A stretch of DNA of 64,000 bases from Gyromitra esculenta (lineage: Eukaryota; Ascomycota; Pezizomycetes; Pezizales; Discinaceae), in assembly GCA_038503075.1 (NCBI GenBank), contig JBCAML010000010.1:1-64000 (forward strand), written 5' to 3'. The translations under genes and the position numbers were made by a program. The notes under the pieces were generated by a model. It searched no databases and was not told the DNA's origin. It saw only the letters and a list, made by a program, of their open reading frames with translations. This document shows, one piece after another, positions 33,753 through 46,200 of this stretch (position 1 is the first letter of the stretch; each line of letters begins with the position of its first letter).

Positions 33753-36700
33753 ATGTCTGGTCGCAATCGCGGTGCTGGTGGCCGAGGAGGCCGAGGAGAT
33801 GGTCCAGGGGTGGGCGGAGGTCGTGGTGCCGGACGAGGTGAGGGAGGGCGAGGCGGTGGTCAAGGTTACGCAGGAGGAGGTCAAGGTTACGGTGGTGGAG
33901 GGGGAGGGGGAGGGGGAGGTGGATTCCGGGGTGGCGGCGGAGATCGTGGTGGAGGGGGTCGTGGGGGTTTTCGAGGAGATCGCGGAGGAGGTTTCCGGGG
34001 TCGAGGTCGAGGAGGGCCAGCTGATATTTTTAGGTATGTTTCCCAGTCAAGTAGCTCTTAGGGTCCAATTTTTCAATACTAACCTTCTAATACAGACCCG
34101 AGGGCTCAACTGCTGCTCCATCACCATCGACCGAGGTCCGGAGGGTTGAAGATGGCATTATCGCAGCCCAGAAGGGTCTCACCCTCGATAAACTCTCCCT
34201 GAATAGTGAGGCCATTCCTCTACCGCCTCGTCCTGGCTACGCTACGCTGGGGACACCAATCATTCTACGCACAAATTACTTCCATTTCCAATCTACAGCC
34301 AAAATACCACTATTCCGTTACAACGTCGAAATTGTTCCTGATGAAAAACAGAAACGCAAACGCCGTCGTATCTTTCAGCTTCTGTGGGACACTGCCGAAT
34401 TTTCGGGTATCCGTGATTGCGTAGCAACTGATAGTGGTTCAACAATCATCTCAGCTAAACGTGCTTCCTTAGACGACGATCGTGGGAAGATAGATATCAC
34501 TTACTACGACGAAGATCAGACGGGACCGCATGAAAATTCAAAAGTTTACAAGCTGGTTATACAGAAAACCGGGACTATCACAGGTAATCAATCTCTTTCC
34601 AGTCCATTAAACGGCTTTTAGTCAATCGTGAAGATATGGTACTGATAACCGTTTTACCTTGATTAGTGGAAGAGCTGCTATCCTATCTGTGCAACACCTC
34701 GGAGGCTGATTTACTAGAGGCCAAAGAAGAGACCATACAAGCGTTGAACATTGTGATGGCCAAACAAGCCAATACAGCCTCCAACATTGTGCCCTATGGA
34801 CAAAACAAATACTTTGTGCTCGATAGCAACCCAAGATCTCTTAGCGGCGGTCTGGTTGCCCTTCGAGGGTACTACTCGTCAATCCGCACTTCAAACGCGA
34901 GAATACTCTTGAACCTTAATGTCTGCACTTCAGCATTTTACAGTCCTGCGCCATTATGGAGAGTAATGTCTGAATTTCTCGGGGGCACCTCCGGTCCATG
35001 GCATAAATACCAGATCGTGAAGCTTCGCTTATTTCTGAAGGGCCTGAGGGTTGAAACGAAATACCTTAGGAGCAAGGTATCCGGAGTACCGTCGAAACGA
35101 GTCAAGACCATAATAGGACTGAGCGGACGTCAAGGGCCTAGCTACGGTAGAGGGGCAAGGGAGGAAACCTTCTCAACTGAAAGTGGGCTTATTTCAGTGG
35201 AGGCCTGGTTTTTAAAGGGTATGTTTTTCTTTCAAATATTTCTTCATCAACCCAGAATGCTTACTTATCATGTAGAATACAACCACAAGGTCGTATATCC
35301 ATTTCTACCGGTTGTCAATGTCGGAAATCAGGAGAGGCCAACGTATATTCCCGCAGAGATGTGCACGGTAATACAAGGCCAGCCTTTCAAAGGAAAACTC
35401 AATGAAACCCAGACCAGAGGTATGATTGAGATTGCGTGTCGGCCACCCGCCGAAAATGCCAGATCAATCACTGGGCAGGGTTGCGATGTAGTTGGAATCA
35501 CAGGGCAGCAGCAGGGCTGGCTAGTAAGTCTTTTTCACCTTTGCATCCAAGGCTGGTAGCTTAATTTCATCTAACCTTCGCATTTTTATCAGGCTCCTTT
35601 TGGAATCAGTGTCAACTCGAGCATGTTGACAGTGGATGGTCGGATTCTTACCCCGCCTCGAGTCCTGTATGGAGCAAATAAAACCATGAATACCAACAAC
35701 GGTAAGCACCCTTGAGAGGTATTCGATCCCTGGTAACGTTACTAACCTCGCTCTTAGGTTCATGGAATATGGCCGGTGTTAAATTCACCGTTGCTGCCAA
35801 GATTGGTACTTGGGGGTGTCTGCGTTTCACCCTCGCCGGCAAGAGGGACGCAGTTGGCAATGATCTTGAGATGATTCTCGATGCGTTCACGCAAGTGATG
35901 AAGGACTGCGGGATAACTACAGGCCACAGACACCCTTCCCATGCATGTGAACTCCCCGGTGACGAGGTTCGGAACGAAGAAGTTATCACGGGCGGCTTGC
36001 GCCATTTCCATAGCATGGACCCACGGCCAAAGATCTTGCTTGTCGTCATTCCGAGTACCGACAAGATCACGTACTCCAAAATTAAATATTTTGGTGACAC
36101 GAAGGCTGGGATTCACACCGTTTGTGTTGTGGCTGATGTTAAAAAGTTTGCAAAGAATAAAGAAAATTCGTACCTCGCCAATGTGCAATATCACGCCAAT
36201 ATCGCATTGAAGGTTAGTAAAGGTTTCCCAACTGAGAAAGATCAAAACGATAGTAGCTAACGTGGTAAAAGTTCAACCTTAAATGCGGGGGCGTGAACCA
36301 GGCGCTTGGGCCAGACAAGCTTGGACCAACCCTTCGAGACGGAAAGACCATGTTGGTCGGCATAGGTAGTATGTCCATGGTGTTGTGATGTGAAAATTCA
36401 GAAAAGCTGACTGGCATCTCCTAGACGTAACGCATCCCAGCCCCGGCAGCGTCAAAGGTGTTCCCAGTATCGCGGGTGTCGTGGCTAGTATCGATGGCCA
36501 CTATGCCCAGTGGCCTGCCAGCGTCGTCCTTCAGAAAAGCAAAAAGGAAATGGTAACATGTTTAGAGGAAATGATGATTGAAAGGTTGAGGCTGTGGGAG
36601 AAGAAGAACGGCGGTAACTTACCCACTAAAATCGTCGTCTACCGCGACGGAGTCGGTGAGAGCCAGTACCAGAAAATCTTGGAAGAAGAGCTCCCACCAC

Positions 36701-37269
36701 TCCGAGAGGCCATCAATAAAGTGTACGGCAAGCGCCCGAAAGCAAAGCTGTCAATTGTCGTTGTCGGAAAGCGCCACCACACCAGATTCTACCCCGTCGA
36801 TGAGGACGGCTCAGATGCCAAGGGAAACCCGAAGAATGGAACTGTGGTAGATCGGGGAATTACCGGCGTCCGCTATTGGGATTTTTATCTACAAGCCCAT
36901 GCGGGATTGCAGGGGACTACTCGCCCTGCTCACTATGTTGTCGTGCTCGATGAGATCGGGCTTGGTGCTGATGGGATAGAACAGATGGTCAGTGCAACTC
37001 CTCCCTCTTTGATACTCCAAGCTGACTTCAGATAGACTCACAACCTGTGCTATCTTTTTGGAAGAGCCACCAAATCGGTTTCAGTCTGCCCCCCGGCATA
37101 CTACGCCGATCTTCTCTGCGAGCGTGGGAGATGCTATATCCATGGGCTTTTGAACGCAGAGGGTTCGACAACCGGGTCGGAATCGTCGGAGGTGAATTTC
37201 AACAAGGCGACAGAAGCATGGGGCAAAGGGGTACATTCAGGGCTTAGAGAGAGCATGTTTTATATATGA
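33753..37269 (+). CDS. Argonaute (QDE-2-like) with DEDD slicer tetrad
   Basis: Nine exons join in phase (33753-34033, 34096-34583, 34667-35218, 35276-35523, 35593-35701, 35758-36212, 36272-36365, 36425-36987, 37036-37269) to give 1007 residues. Residues 1-93 are almost wholly Gly/Arg (RGG-type), typical for Argonaute N-tails that bind RNA or are arginine-methylated. The N domain follows (PPRPGYATLGTPIILRTNYF), then PAZ (YPFLPVVNVG..RPTYIPAEMC), MID and PIWI. The slicer residues are all present: Asp743 (DVTHP), the glutamate finger Glu784, Asp817 (YRDGVGE) and Asp955 (PPAYYAD). The fourth residue is Asp instead of the His of human AGO2. It should therefore be able to cut target RNA guided by small RNAs in quelling-type silencing. 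The intron 35219-35275 is 57 nt long and stop-free in frame, so its retention would insert 19 residues before the PAZ. Confidence 0.95.
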
Positions 37270-38450
37270 TCCAACAGCTCTTATTTTACGCTTTGCTAGT
37301 GGGAGTTGGATATTCGATTGATTTGAAAAAGGTTTGAGAGAAGGGGAGGAAAGAATATATCAAAAGTCAGGGTGGTGATTTGTCTGAGGGGGGGTTTCAT
37401 CTACGAGTTTTTATTTCAGAGTGTTTTAGTTTATGACTTTTCTAGATTATTATTTATAGAAATCTTTGCTCTCTTTGTTCAACCAGGACGTAACGGGGAT
37501 AGTAGGATATTTTACTACTAAGAATGTGTAATTACAATGCTAAAGAGAAGAATTCTCTCCATCCAGCGCTATTTGGCTAGTCCTATAATTATATCCTAGG
37601 CTCCTCGTGGATATCTCGCTAACCATATAAAAATCTTCGTGTCCAAAAGATTGCGTTGATCTAATGATTCACCGTGAAGTGAAGCCACTAACCATTACCC
37701 ATCGGCGCATGCCTATAGCCGGTAGTAGATATTATCAATAATCCGTTGGTGAGGATTGACGACTTCAATTAGTAGGCGTTTCCCCCGAATGTTTGGTTTC
37801 GTTACCCTTTGTGGTATAGCGCAAATAAACGAACGAACCCTAACCCACTTGTGCACCAACATTCATCAGGCAGAAACAAGATATCACAGTGAAATAGACA
37901 TAAGACTTGTTACTACAAGTCGAGATAGATTTTAGAATAAGATTTCTCCCCCAGAAAACCCCAGACACACCTTATAATCACGATCGTTCTGAGAGATTAC
38001 ACTATGAAATTCATAAGTTATAGGACATTGGGAGCCCGGTCAACTTGCTAGCGCTCTAGCGCCGGCGAAGCAATTGCCCATTTCTTAATCTAGCTCATAC
38101 TCAACATTCCTTGTCCATAGGGCTAGGTTTAGGGCTCGTTCACGCTTCGATTTTTGGAAGGAGCAGCATAACTATATGTACATATAATAAGCCACTTATA
38201 AGAAGAAACCATGTATTGGATGGCATCTAGACAAAGGGGTAGCGATATATTTTACCACCCATTCCTATTCCCCGAAGATGTCTCCTAGATTGGATTGAGA
38301 GCGTATATATCCCCACCAAATTACCACTCCTAGCGCATCATATATCCCAATCTGCAGGCAAGCAAAACCCCACCGTAATTCCGAAAAAAAACAAAAAACA
38401 GCAAAATACCCCCCTATGTGTACCCACCATCCAAAACTCCAAGGTCCAAA
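37270..38450. other. Convergent intergenic region
   Basis: Lies between the 3' ends of the Argonaute and HAM1-like genes, so it should hold two terminators and no promoter. No gene is supportable. An AACCCTAACCC box lies near 37835-37845. Confidence 0.5.
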
Positions 38451-40752
38451 TCAAGTCAACAAAGTAGTATGAACATCGAAAACCTCATTTCTCCAGCCGC
38501 CAGTCGCCTCTTCGTCCACAATCTCTCCAGCCCTCTCTCCCTCTTCTTCCCACAAGCCCACCAAACTTCCCGGAGTCCTCCGCCCTTCGAACACACCTTC
38601 ACCCTTTTGCGGTAGCACGCCCAGCCGAACATCCACATCTGGATTTTCAGGCGGCGTCAGCCGCGTGATTACGGCGCTGATAAACTTCCGCCAGTCACTC
38701 GGCTCCGCGATCCTCGTAGCACGTAGTCGCTCGCGGGCAAACAACAGCTCGCGGTTCGCGAATTTAAGGGTCTGAGCGATGTTTGCTGCGATCTCCTTCT
38801 CGAGCGTTCGGCGGAGCACACGACGGATAACGGGCTTAAACAGCCATGCTGCGAAGGAGAAGTATGATTTTCGCAGCGTGTATGAAAGTTTGTGGATCTT
38901 GACGCGTACGTCACGTAGAGTGACGATCTTGTCGACTCGGTCTTTTCCGAATTCAACGTCGATGTGAATATCCATGCCTCGTGAATCCATCTGGAAGCCT
39001 GCTAAACCTGACTCGCTGAACCTCAGGAGGCCTTTATGGAGACGGAACCAGTAGCCGACGTCGTCTGCTCTCATGGTGATACCTTCTATTTTGATTGTTG
39101 CGAATGATGCTAGGCTCGCTGTGTTACGATGGCGACCCTTCCGGATCTCGACGTTGTTTTGGGTTTCGATACGAAGACGGAAGGGGAAAAATGAAGAGTC
39201 GTTGATGGTATCACCAGGCTCGAGGATCAAGTTTTCGATGAGGAGATCGATCTCAGGCGCTGAGACAGTGAGACGGGGTATCGGGACGAACTGTAACATC
39301 TTGAGTGCGAGTGGGAGAAGAACATAAAACATATCAGAGGTCAGATTCCGGTTCAATATGTGATCCGAATCTGACTGGAAGATCATCTTGACGATTGTCT
39401 GCGAAGTGGACAAAATCTCCGATACAGCGTGATCGTGAATGATGGAAACGTAGACCGTGTGTATCTGTTCGAGAAGCGCATCCACATCCCCGCGAACAGT
39501 CCCCTCTGTGCCAACACCACGTATTTTCTCTCGGACGGCCGATAACTTGTCCTCGGCAGAAGAAACGAAATCAGGATCAGTGAGAAATGCTTGGAAACAG
39601 CTCCCTAAATCATCCATAACACTCTCAAATTCGACATCCTTGTGAACATGGCTCATGACCCTCTCCCAGCGTTTCGCCAGCTCATCCCACTCTTTTTGCT
39701 CTCCAAAAGACCTAAAAAGACTTCCGAAACTCTTGATAGCTCTATCGAGTTCTGGATTGGGCTGCAAATCTTCACCAAGGGCGGCAGCAGTATTATCGAG
39801 CGCTCGAGAATATGTATACGCGTATCTCTTGATTAGAAGAGATAGAATTGACACAGAGTTTGTATAGTCCGTGTTTCTTCTTAGTCGTAGGACAGCCATT
39901 TTCATTCGAGTAAGCATGGCATTCTTCCGATCATCTTTGCCAAATCCTCTCCTCGCGCTATCTATAGTCTCGCCCACCGTCTCAGCGAACCCTTCCGCGA
40001 CAGCATCAGCAATCTCCCGTGCTGGGACCTCCAAAACCTGGTTCTTCGGGATGTCTGAAGTCAGAACCGTACTCGTGGACGCGACAGCTGCCAGTTCGCT
40101 ACTTTCAGGTGAGACGGTGTCAGCGACGGTCAGCGCGGCAGCAGCAGATGCCGTGGCCGTATCAGCGAGGACCTGACGGGTGATTGTTGTTACGTCGGAC
40201 ACGAGTTTTCGGAAGTCGCCGTTCGCCAAAATGAGATCGAACACGGTTTGTAGAGAGTCGTACGCTGCACAATGTTAACCACGAGTAAAGACGCGACCGT
40301 AAGATAGTAAGGATATGCAAAAACTCACCAGCCCTTGTATCTGCCTGTGTCTTCGTATTTGCCGCGGTCTGCATCAAGTCCTGCGTGTCAAGCGCAATTC
40401 TCGCCTTCCCAGCACACCACAAAAAGTCCTGCAACTGATCCTCTCCATTCTTCTCCCGCAGCAGCTCGATAAGCTCGGTGATGAATTTCCGCACATATCG
40501 CACGAATTTCCTGCCGTCAGCTGTAAGTTGCGTGTTTGTAGGATTCAGCAAATCGGCTGACAGAAGTGTCCGCAGTTGCACGATAGTCTGCTCGGTGGAC
40601 GGGAAGTAGCCCTTGGCCAGAGCGCGCAGCATCTGATAGGTGTGCAGCTTTGATTGGGCCTGGGTCTGGAGAGAGGTGTTTCCGTCATAATGGGCGAGCA
40701 AGGGCTCCGTGTCGGAGTGTTTAGACTTGCGGAAGCCGAAGCAGGAGGACAT
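38451..40752 (-). CDS. HAM1-like protein (BPI/LBP-fold type)
   Basis: Two exons (40752-40329, 40264-38451) join in phase through a GTGAGT..TGCAG intron to give 745 residues. The N-terminal part (residues 1-160: MSSCFGF, LLAHYDGNTSLQTQ, KLHTYQMLRALAKGYFPSTEQ, LRTLLSADLLNP) and the long middle and C-terminal parts match the fungal HAM1-like N and C domains, a conserved family of unknown exact function related to BPI/LBP lipid-binding proteins. The middle contains hydrophobic amphipathic strands (FVPIPRLTVSAPEIDLLIENL) expected of such a fold. An early Cys at position 4 in a short Met-Ser-Ser-Cys tail could be lipid-modified, but that is speculative. A residue run AAALTVADTV near 230 is low complexity. 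The gene looks intact and probably core. A role in membrane lipid handling is an inference from fold family. Confidence 0.85.
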
Positions 40753-40821
40753 TGTGAACAGCGCCTGTATGGATATCTATGGAGAGGAATGATCACGGTG
40801 AAAGCCAGGGGGTGAAGGGGG

Positions 40822-40829
40822 CTATATAA
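40822..40829 (-). promoter_or_regulatory. TATA box of the HAM1-like gene
   Basis: The reverse strand reads TTATATAG about 70 bases upstream of the ATG at 40752. Confidence 0.5.
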
Positions 40830-41142
40830 CAAAGGAACGAAGAGGAGGAGGAAGAGGACATGGGCTTGGTTCGGGAGCAAAGCAGGGCCGGAGTTGGCAT
40901 GCGGACGAGGGTGGGGAAGTCTTGGGGAGAAGAGAAGGAGAGAAGAAGTCTGACGTTGTGTTTGCTGGAATGCGTGATGTCATTCGTGTCACCGCACGAT
41001 ATCTCACTCGAGAGGCGAATAGTAATTGATATTGGTGCGAGTAAAGCCATGATAAATACACATTGAAGACAGGAAACACATGAATACATGAGAGAGAAGA
41101 GGTCCACCGCTACAGCTTCTCTGCTCGTTGTCAATTCTTGGT

Positions 41143-42013
41143 CTACTGGGCCTCGGATTCCCCAGGCTCGACCGTCCACTTCACCTTCTTCTCTACGGGC
41201 TTCTGCAGCAAAGCCTCGACATACTCCGGCACTACAACCAGGATCCTGAAATCCTTGGGTATCTCAGCAGAGTCCTGTGTTTGCCGTTAGAGATTAGTTC
41301 ATCTGGCAGCGATGGTGGTACACAGCAGGCAATTGGTTGTAAACTCACCCCAAAACTCGATCTCGACTTTGCGTCCAGTCCATCATATATCTTCTGCATC
41401 TCCTTTTCCCATGTCCATTCACCTGGCCCTTCGCTCTTCGTCAAGTGTCTCTCCATCTCTTGTCGGGCAGCTGCCTCAGACTCCCCACTGCCACCCAAGA
41501 CAATAGCTTTCCCCCTAATGCGCCATTGTGTTCCAACGGAAGGGATCCAGAACACAGCTTCCACCTTGTTCGAGACGGCCAAGTCTCTGAACTTTGTTTG
41601 TGAAGCATGGCTAGTGATGAAGAACGTATCTGAGCTGGCCGATGGATTTCGCGATTCCACAGCTATTTCGCTCTTCTTGGAGTATCTGTTTACCTCGGTT
41701 AGCAGATATAACCCTAACCCTAGCACTATTTATTGTGGGATCAATTCTCTATTCGATAGCTGCCCAGAAAAACTTACCCTGTATCGCCGAAAAAACCCTT
41801 AAGTGTCAATGTTCTAACATGTGGCACGAACGCCTCTGCCACTGTTGCCAGAGAGAAGAAGTTGACTGGCTGCTTTGCGAGATCGTCGTTCAAGAGCTGC
41901 TTCCACTCGGGTGAGCATGGGAACCGGTATTCTTCTGCCGAGGACAGGACTGTGGTGCTGGAGTTCATGACTGATTGCCACGCGAGAGGAAGTAGGGATA
42001 GGTAATTCCGCAT
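41143..42013 (-). CDS. FMN-binding pyridoxamine-phosphate-oxidase-like protein (Alr4036 type)
   Basis: Three exons (42013-41778, 41685-41349, 41274-41143) join in phase to give 234 residues. The start is MRNYLSLLPLAWQSVMNSS; a second in-frame ATG follows 15 codons later. The pattern WKQLLNDDLAKQPVNFFSLATV..VRTLTLKGF, then SSDTFFITSHASQTKFRDL, then VEAVFWIPSVGTQWRIRGKA is that of the split-barrel flavin-binding family. The C-terminal W..EKEMQKIYDGLDAKSR segment is typical of the fungal Alr4036 type. These proteins bind FMN, but most do not make pyridoxal phosphate and their substrates are unknown. No targeting signal is seen. The second exon is preceded by an intron that carries CCCTAACCCT. 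The 390-base gap to the HAM1-like ATG would hold the HAM1-like promoter and this gene's terminator. Confidence 0.85.
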
Positions 42014-43208
42014 GGATTTTCAACACTGTTTGAAAGCTGATGCTTGGAACGAGGTTCGGGATTCGGGATTGGAAATGGAAGGAATTGTATGCCTGGTATC
42101 ATGGGATGTGTATTGATTTTGTTGAGGTGAATTGTTCAGTATATAAAGTAATTATTTCTGGAAGGAACTCTGGTGGCATGTCTAAGAGTGTTGTAATGGA
42201 GCAACAAACAGCCCATATCGCCTGTTACCCAGGTGTCATGATCAGACCATCCTCCTTACGACACGCAATCCTGCCTGTCAATCAACAGTCTCGACATACT
42301 GGCCTCGTATAGACTGAGGTGAATATCAAGTAATAGAAAGCTTACTGTATCTATATATAGTAGTAATACAGACAGAACTCTTACCTGGTGACTGATGGTA
42401 TTATAACCCTAACCCACATTTAAAATTACTTATTATTGAGTTTTGATCGTCTATTAGTCCTATTTATATCGATACCTATTCCAATTTAATTACATTGTTA
42501 GAAAAAGCTACATTAGTTGATATACCATATCGGGATGCTAGTTTATCGGTGGGGTGGCAATATTTGCAAGGCGCTTTCGTTCAATCCGCTACTAATTGCT
42601 ACTTGAGGAAACGGTATTGATTTTCAGTTGAACTTGTACAGTGATACTAAAATTATCGCCTATCTACTTCTTTGAATCATGGTGCCGTATGTCTGTCCGC
42701 CGAGGATCCGCCCGAAGTGCTAGTAGCGTAGAGAGCGCTAGCTCGTTCCGTATGGATCCCTAGGGATTTGAACCTCTTCTATTTATCAATCAGAGAGCAT
42801 TTGTGGTCGATGTATCTCTGCAACTCGTGGTAAGGCATCTGGTAAGGCATCAGGGCGTAGCTAGGGAAAAGGGATGCCTAGGAAAAAAGGATGCCTTTCC
42901 ATTAAAGATTCCCCAAGTGCATTATAGTAGGATAGACAATTTTTTTGTTTTTGATTGGAAAGGAAGTTTTCTGTCCTAACAAGCTTAAGTAAAAAATGAA
43001 ACACTCTGTGGATCTTATATCTAATCTCTAGTTGAGATTCCATGATACAATTTATCTCGGCGCCGTACTGCTTTTATCTATAGAATGTACACGCAACTAA
43101 GCATCAAAGTAGTTTATGCATGCCTGTATCTCATATTTCTAAGATCATAGATGTCTCTCAACTCTACCAATTCGATCAGTTGGGTGTCACAGCGTCTGCA
43201 TGTCTCTA
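42014..43208. other. Intergenic stretch
   Basis: No supportable gene. A CCCTAACCC box lies near 42406-42415. A possible last exon of the neighbouring GTPase-patatin gene could reach about 43100. Confidence 0.45.
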
Positions 43209-46200
43209 TCACGAAAAAGACTCACCATCAAATTTGCGCGGGAAGCCACTGATAAGGGTTGGTATCGTATGTTCGTCAGCTGGTTTCATAAGAACAAAGA
43301 TCTCGACAGGCAGCCTCCGTTGAACCTTTTGGAGGGTAAGATCAACCTGGAATCCACGGCCATCTTGGACTGCTCCCCTGGCTTCATCACTAAGCATCAC
43401 TACCCTTCCATCAGGACCATTCTCCTTCACAATGAAATTTTCGACCCGCAGAATCAATTTCTTCAATGCTTCTTCGTCCTTCCGCAAACGGCAGAGAATT
43501 TTTCCCTTAATCTCAGGAAAAGAGGGACCTTCTCCGTTAGTCGGTTGAGAAACTACTTCAGTTGGCTCGAAAAAGAATAACTTGGCAACGAGCAGCCGTG
43601 CAACCTCCTCAATTTTATCCTTTAGCCGTTTTCCGATGTATTCCTGGTCCTCAACTTCAGAGTCAACGGTATCCCTCAAATGATTACAGAGAATAGGCAT
43701 CTGCTCGACTTTGTCGATGGGACAGATGTCATTGAGCAGGACATTAATTCGGTGATGAGCTCTGGAGTTGTAATTGTCGGACTTTTTAAACTTTTCCCAA
43801 GCATCCTCGTATCTCTCTGGATCCCACAGTAGGCCTGGGAGTGCCTCGGGAGGTAACTCCTTGCTCACGCTGCTCTCCGGATCGAGGCATCTACCTACCC
43901 CCATAGAGACGAGAACGTCGAGTAGGAGGGTGTCATTCCTATCGTTGGGCGAGGTCCAAATTTTCTGATACTCAGCCATGACCCAATCATAATGGTCTAT
44001 ATGGGCATGGTTTTTGTCGGAATAAGTGGTCATTGTTTTGTCATGTGTGAAAGCTTGGAAATACGGAGGTATCGCAGATGCGCATAAACCACTAGTTAAA
44101 GAGCATTAGCATACACTCTAGCTGGAGACAGGAGAATTGGCCTACTTACGCCTCCCATGCCTTAAGTTCGTCTTCCTCGTTATCTCCACGCTCGAGATTT
44201 CCCCAGCTCCCGCTAACTTTATTGGGCTAAAGTGAGATTTAACGTTAAGATCTATGGGGCTTGTGTAGCTCACCTAGCTGGCGATTGTAATTCGCGATCG
44301 TGGTAACTTGGCCCGTTCCAAACTTTACGGCCATTACGGCCACTCTCGTTGAACGTTGAGTTTTCGTGCTCTTAGAGCTTCCAAAGATGCTAGTGTTAGA
44401 TGTAAACAGACCACTGAGTGCGTTCCCGAGAGGTGTATTTGAGTAAAGGCTGCTGGTTTTGGCCAGGTAAATAGCAGTACCGACTATAGCCAATGGGGCT
44501 ACTGCGGTGAATGCAATACCGGTCGTGACAGCGCCAGCTACTGCAACACACACGCCGGCAAGAGGCACAGGAATCCCGCGAATGCCTACTACTAGGGCCT
44601 CAGCAACCGTCTGTGGTCTCAGTGACAGGAGGTGGGTTTTTACCTCCAGAACTGACGGCAGTTGCCCAGTAAAAGAATCCTTGATAGTCCTTGAATGCTT
44701 TTTTGATAATTTTTTGGAATTCCTTCGCCATGTCTTTAGACTTTAGGTTATTGATGGCCAAACCAAGTGCAATGATACTACCTAGGGACGCAAGGTTTTA
44801 TTAGCATAAGAGTCAAGTGGTCCGGTGAAGTTAGAGATATAGCTACCTGTACTGGAACCTGTTATCAGATCGAAAAAACGGTGAATTGGTAGATCAAGAT
44901 CGATTTTCTCTTCGACCAGTTTCAGGAGTTCCAGTTCGAGAATCCCGCGCACACCTCCACCATCTAGGCTCAGAACTCGTATACCCGAAAATACGGGCTT
45001 CACCTGAATGGATTGAACTGGGTTACATGGCTCCCTACATATAACACACCGGCCAAAAAGTATTTCCGTCTTGTATGCGTTTTCAGAAGGCTTACCAAAA
45101 TCGATGGCGCAAGTTTCACACAATGCGTGACCGCACGGAAGAACATGGTCTGGAAGAGAACGGAGACACGTAAAGCACGTCTTGTAGCTGTATAACCCCT
45201 TCCAATTTCCAATAAGATATCCTAACGTTATTCTGCGGTACCCGAGAACTTGTGCCGCTGAAGGTCTAGGATTGCCGATCGTCTTTTTATCGTTATCTAG
45301 TTGGCAAATCTGACTATATTGTTTAAGGAAGTGATTCTTGACCGCCTGTTTTTCTTTCTTGATAGCCTCAAGGTAATCTATTCGTTCATAAGCACCCTTG
45401 CCGATTTTTCGGCCCTCACGACCCTGGTGGGTTTTTAGGTGGAAATCGGATAGCAGCACGCAGTTACCCCCAGCCTCACTCTTAAATTGGCAATAGGGAT
45501 ACTCTTCATAAAACCTGACAATGCCCGAGCACTTTTTTTCGTAAACCTGCGACCACCAGGTCTCGGGCGGCGCCACTTGGTGAAAGCTGTTAGTTCGGCC
45601 CATTAAGTTACCCACCAATCAGAGTTATCGATCACTTACTGATGGTGTTTTCCCCGTAGGGTAGGCAGTGGTTTAGGAAGGCAAGTGCGACAATCTTTGA
45701 GAAGTCTGAGTTCAGATTTGGGCTATCTTTCGGTTCGATCCGCCCGAGTAGGTACTTGATGTGATCCTCCATGCTCCCAGTACTCTCATTGTATCTTCGG
45801 ACCGCGGTGGCAAAGTTGAAAGGAGTGGTTTTTGTAGCGAAATGCTCGAATGCAAGTTTGGAGAGATTTGATATCTCTTGGGTGTTGTAGTCCGCCAAGG
45901 TCCCTCTCCGGCGATCAAACGCGAAGCGTGCGCCATCTATTATCTGGCGTTGGAGGAGAGTATATTGCCCCGCGATTTCTGTTAGGGAGGCATTCCCCGT
46001 CCGCGGGATATAGCAGAATTTGATTTTTGTGAAATAATGCTTGAGAAATCCCTCAGTGCTGCTGATCTCATTCGCCCACTTTTCCCTCCTGATTGTTGCC
46101 AGACACGCCGAGTTGTCCCACACGTCGCCCAGTTTCCTCAAGGCGTCTTTCTTGAGCTCTTTCGGATCCATATGGCCCACGTTATGGTCGTCTATTTTAT

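Noticed and set aside
42755..42785. tRNA B-box-like GGTTCAAATCC on the reverse strand
   Set aside because: Flanking bases do not pair as a T-stem and no A-box or acceptor stem is present; other B-box-like words near 21490 and 22630 fail the same test.
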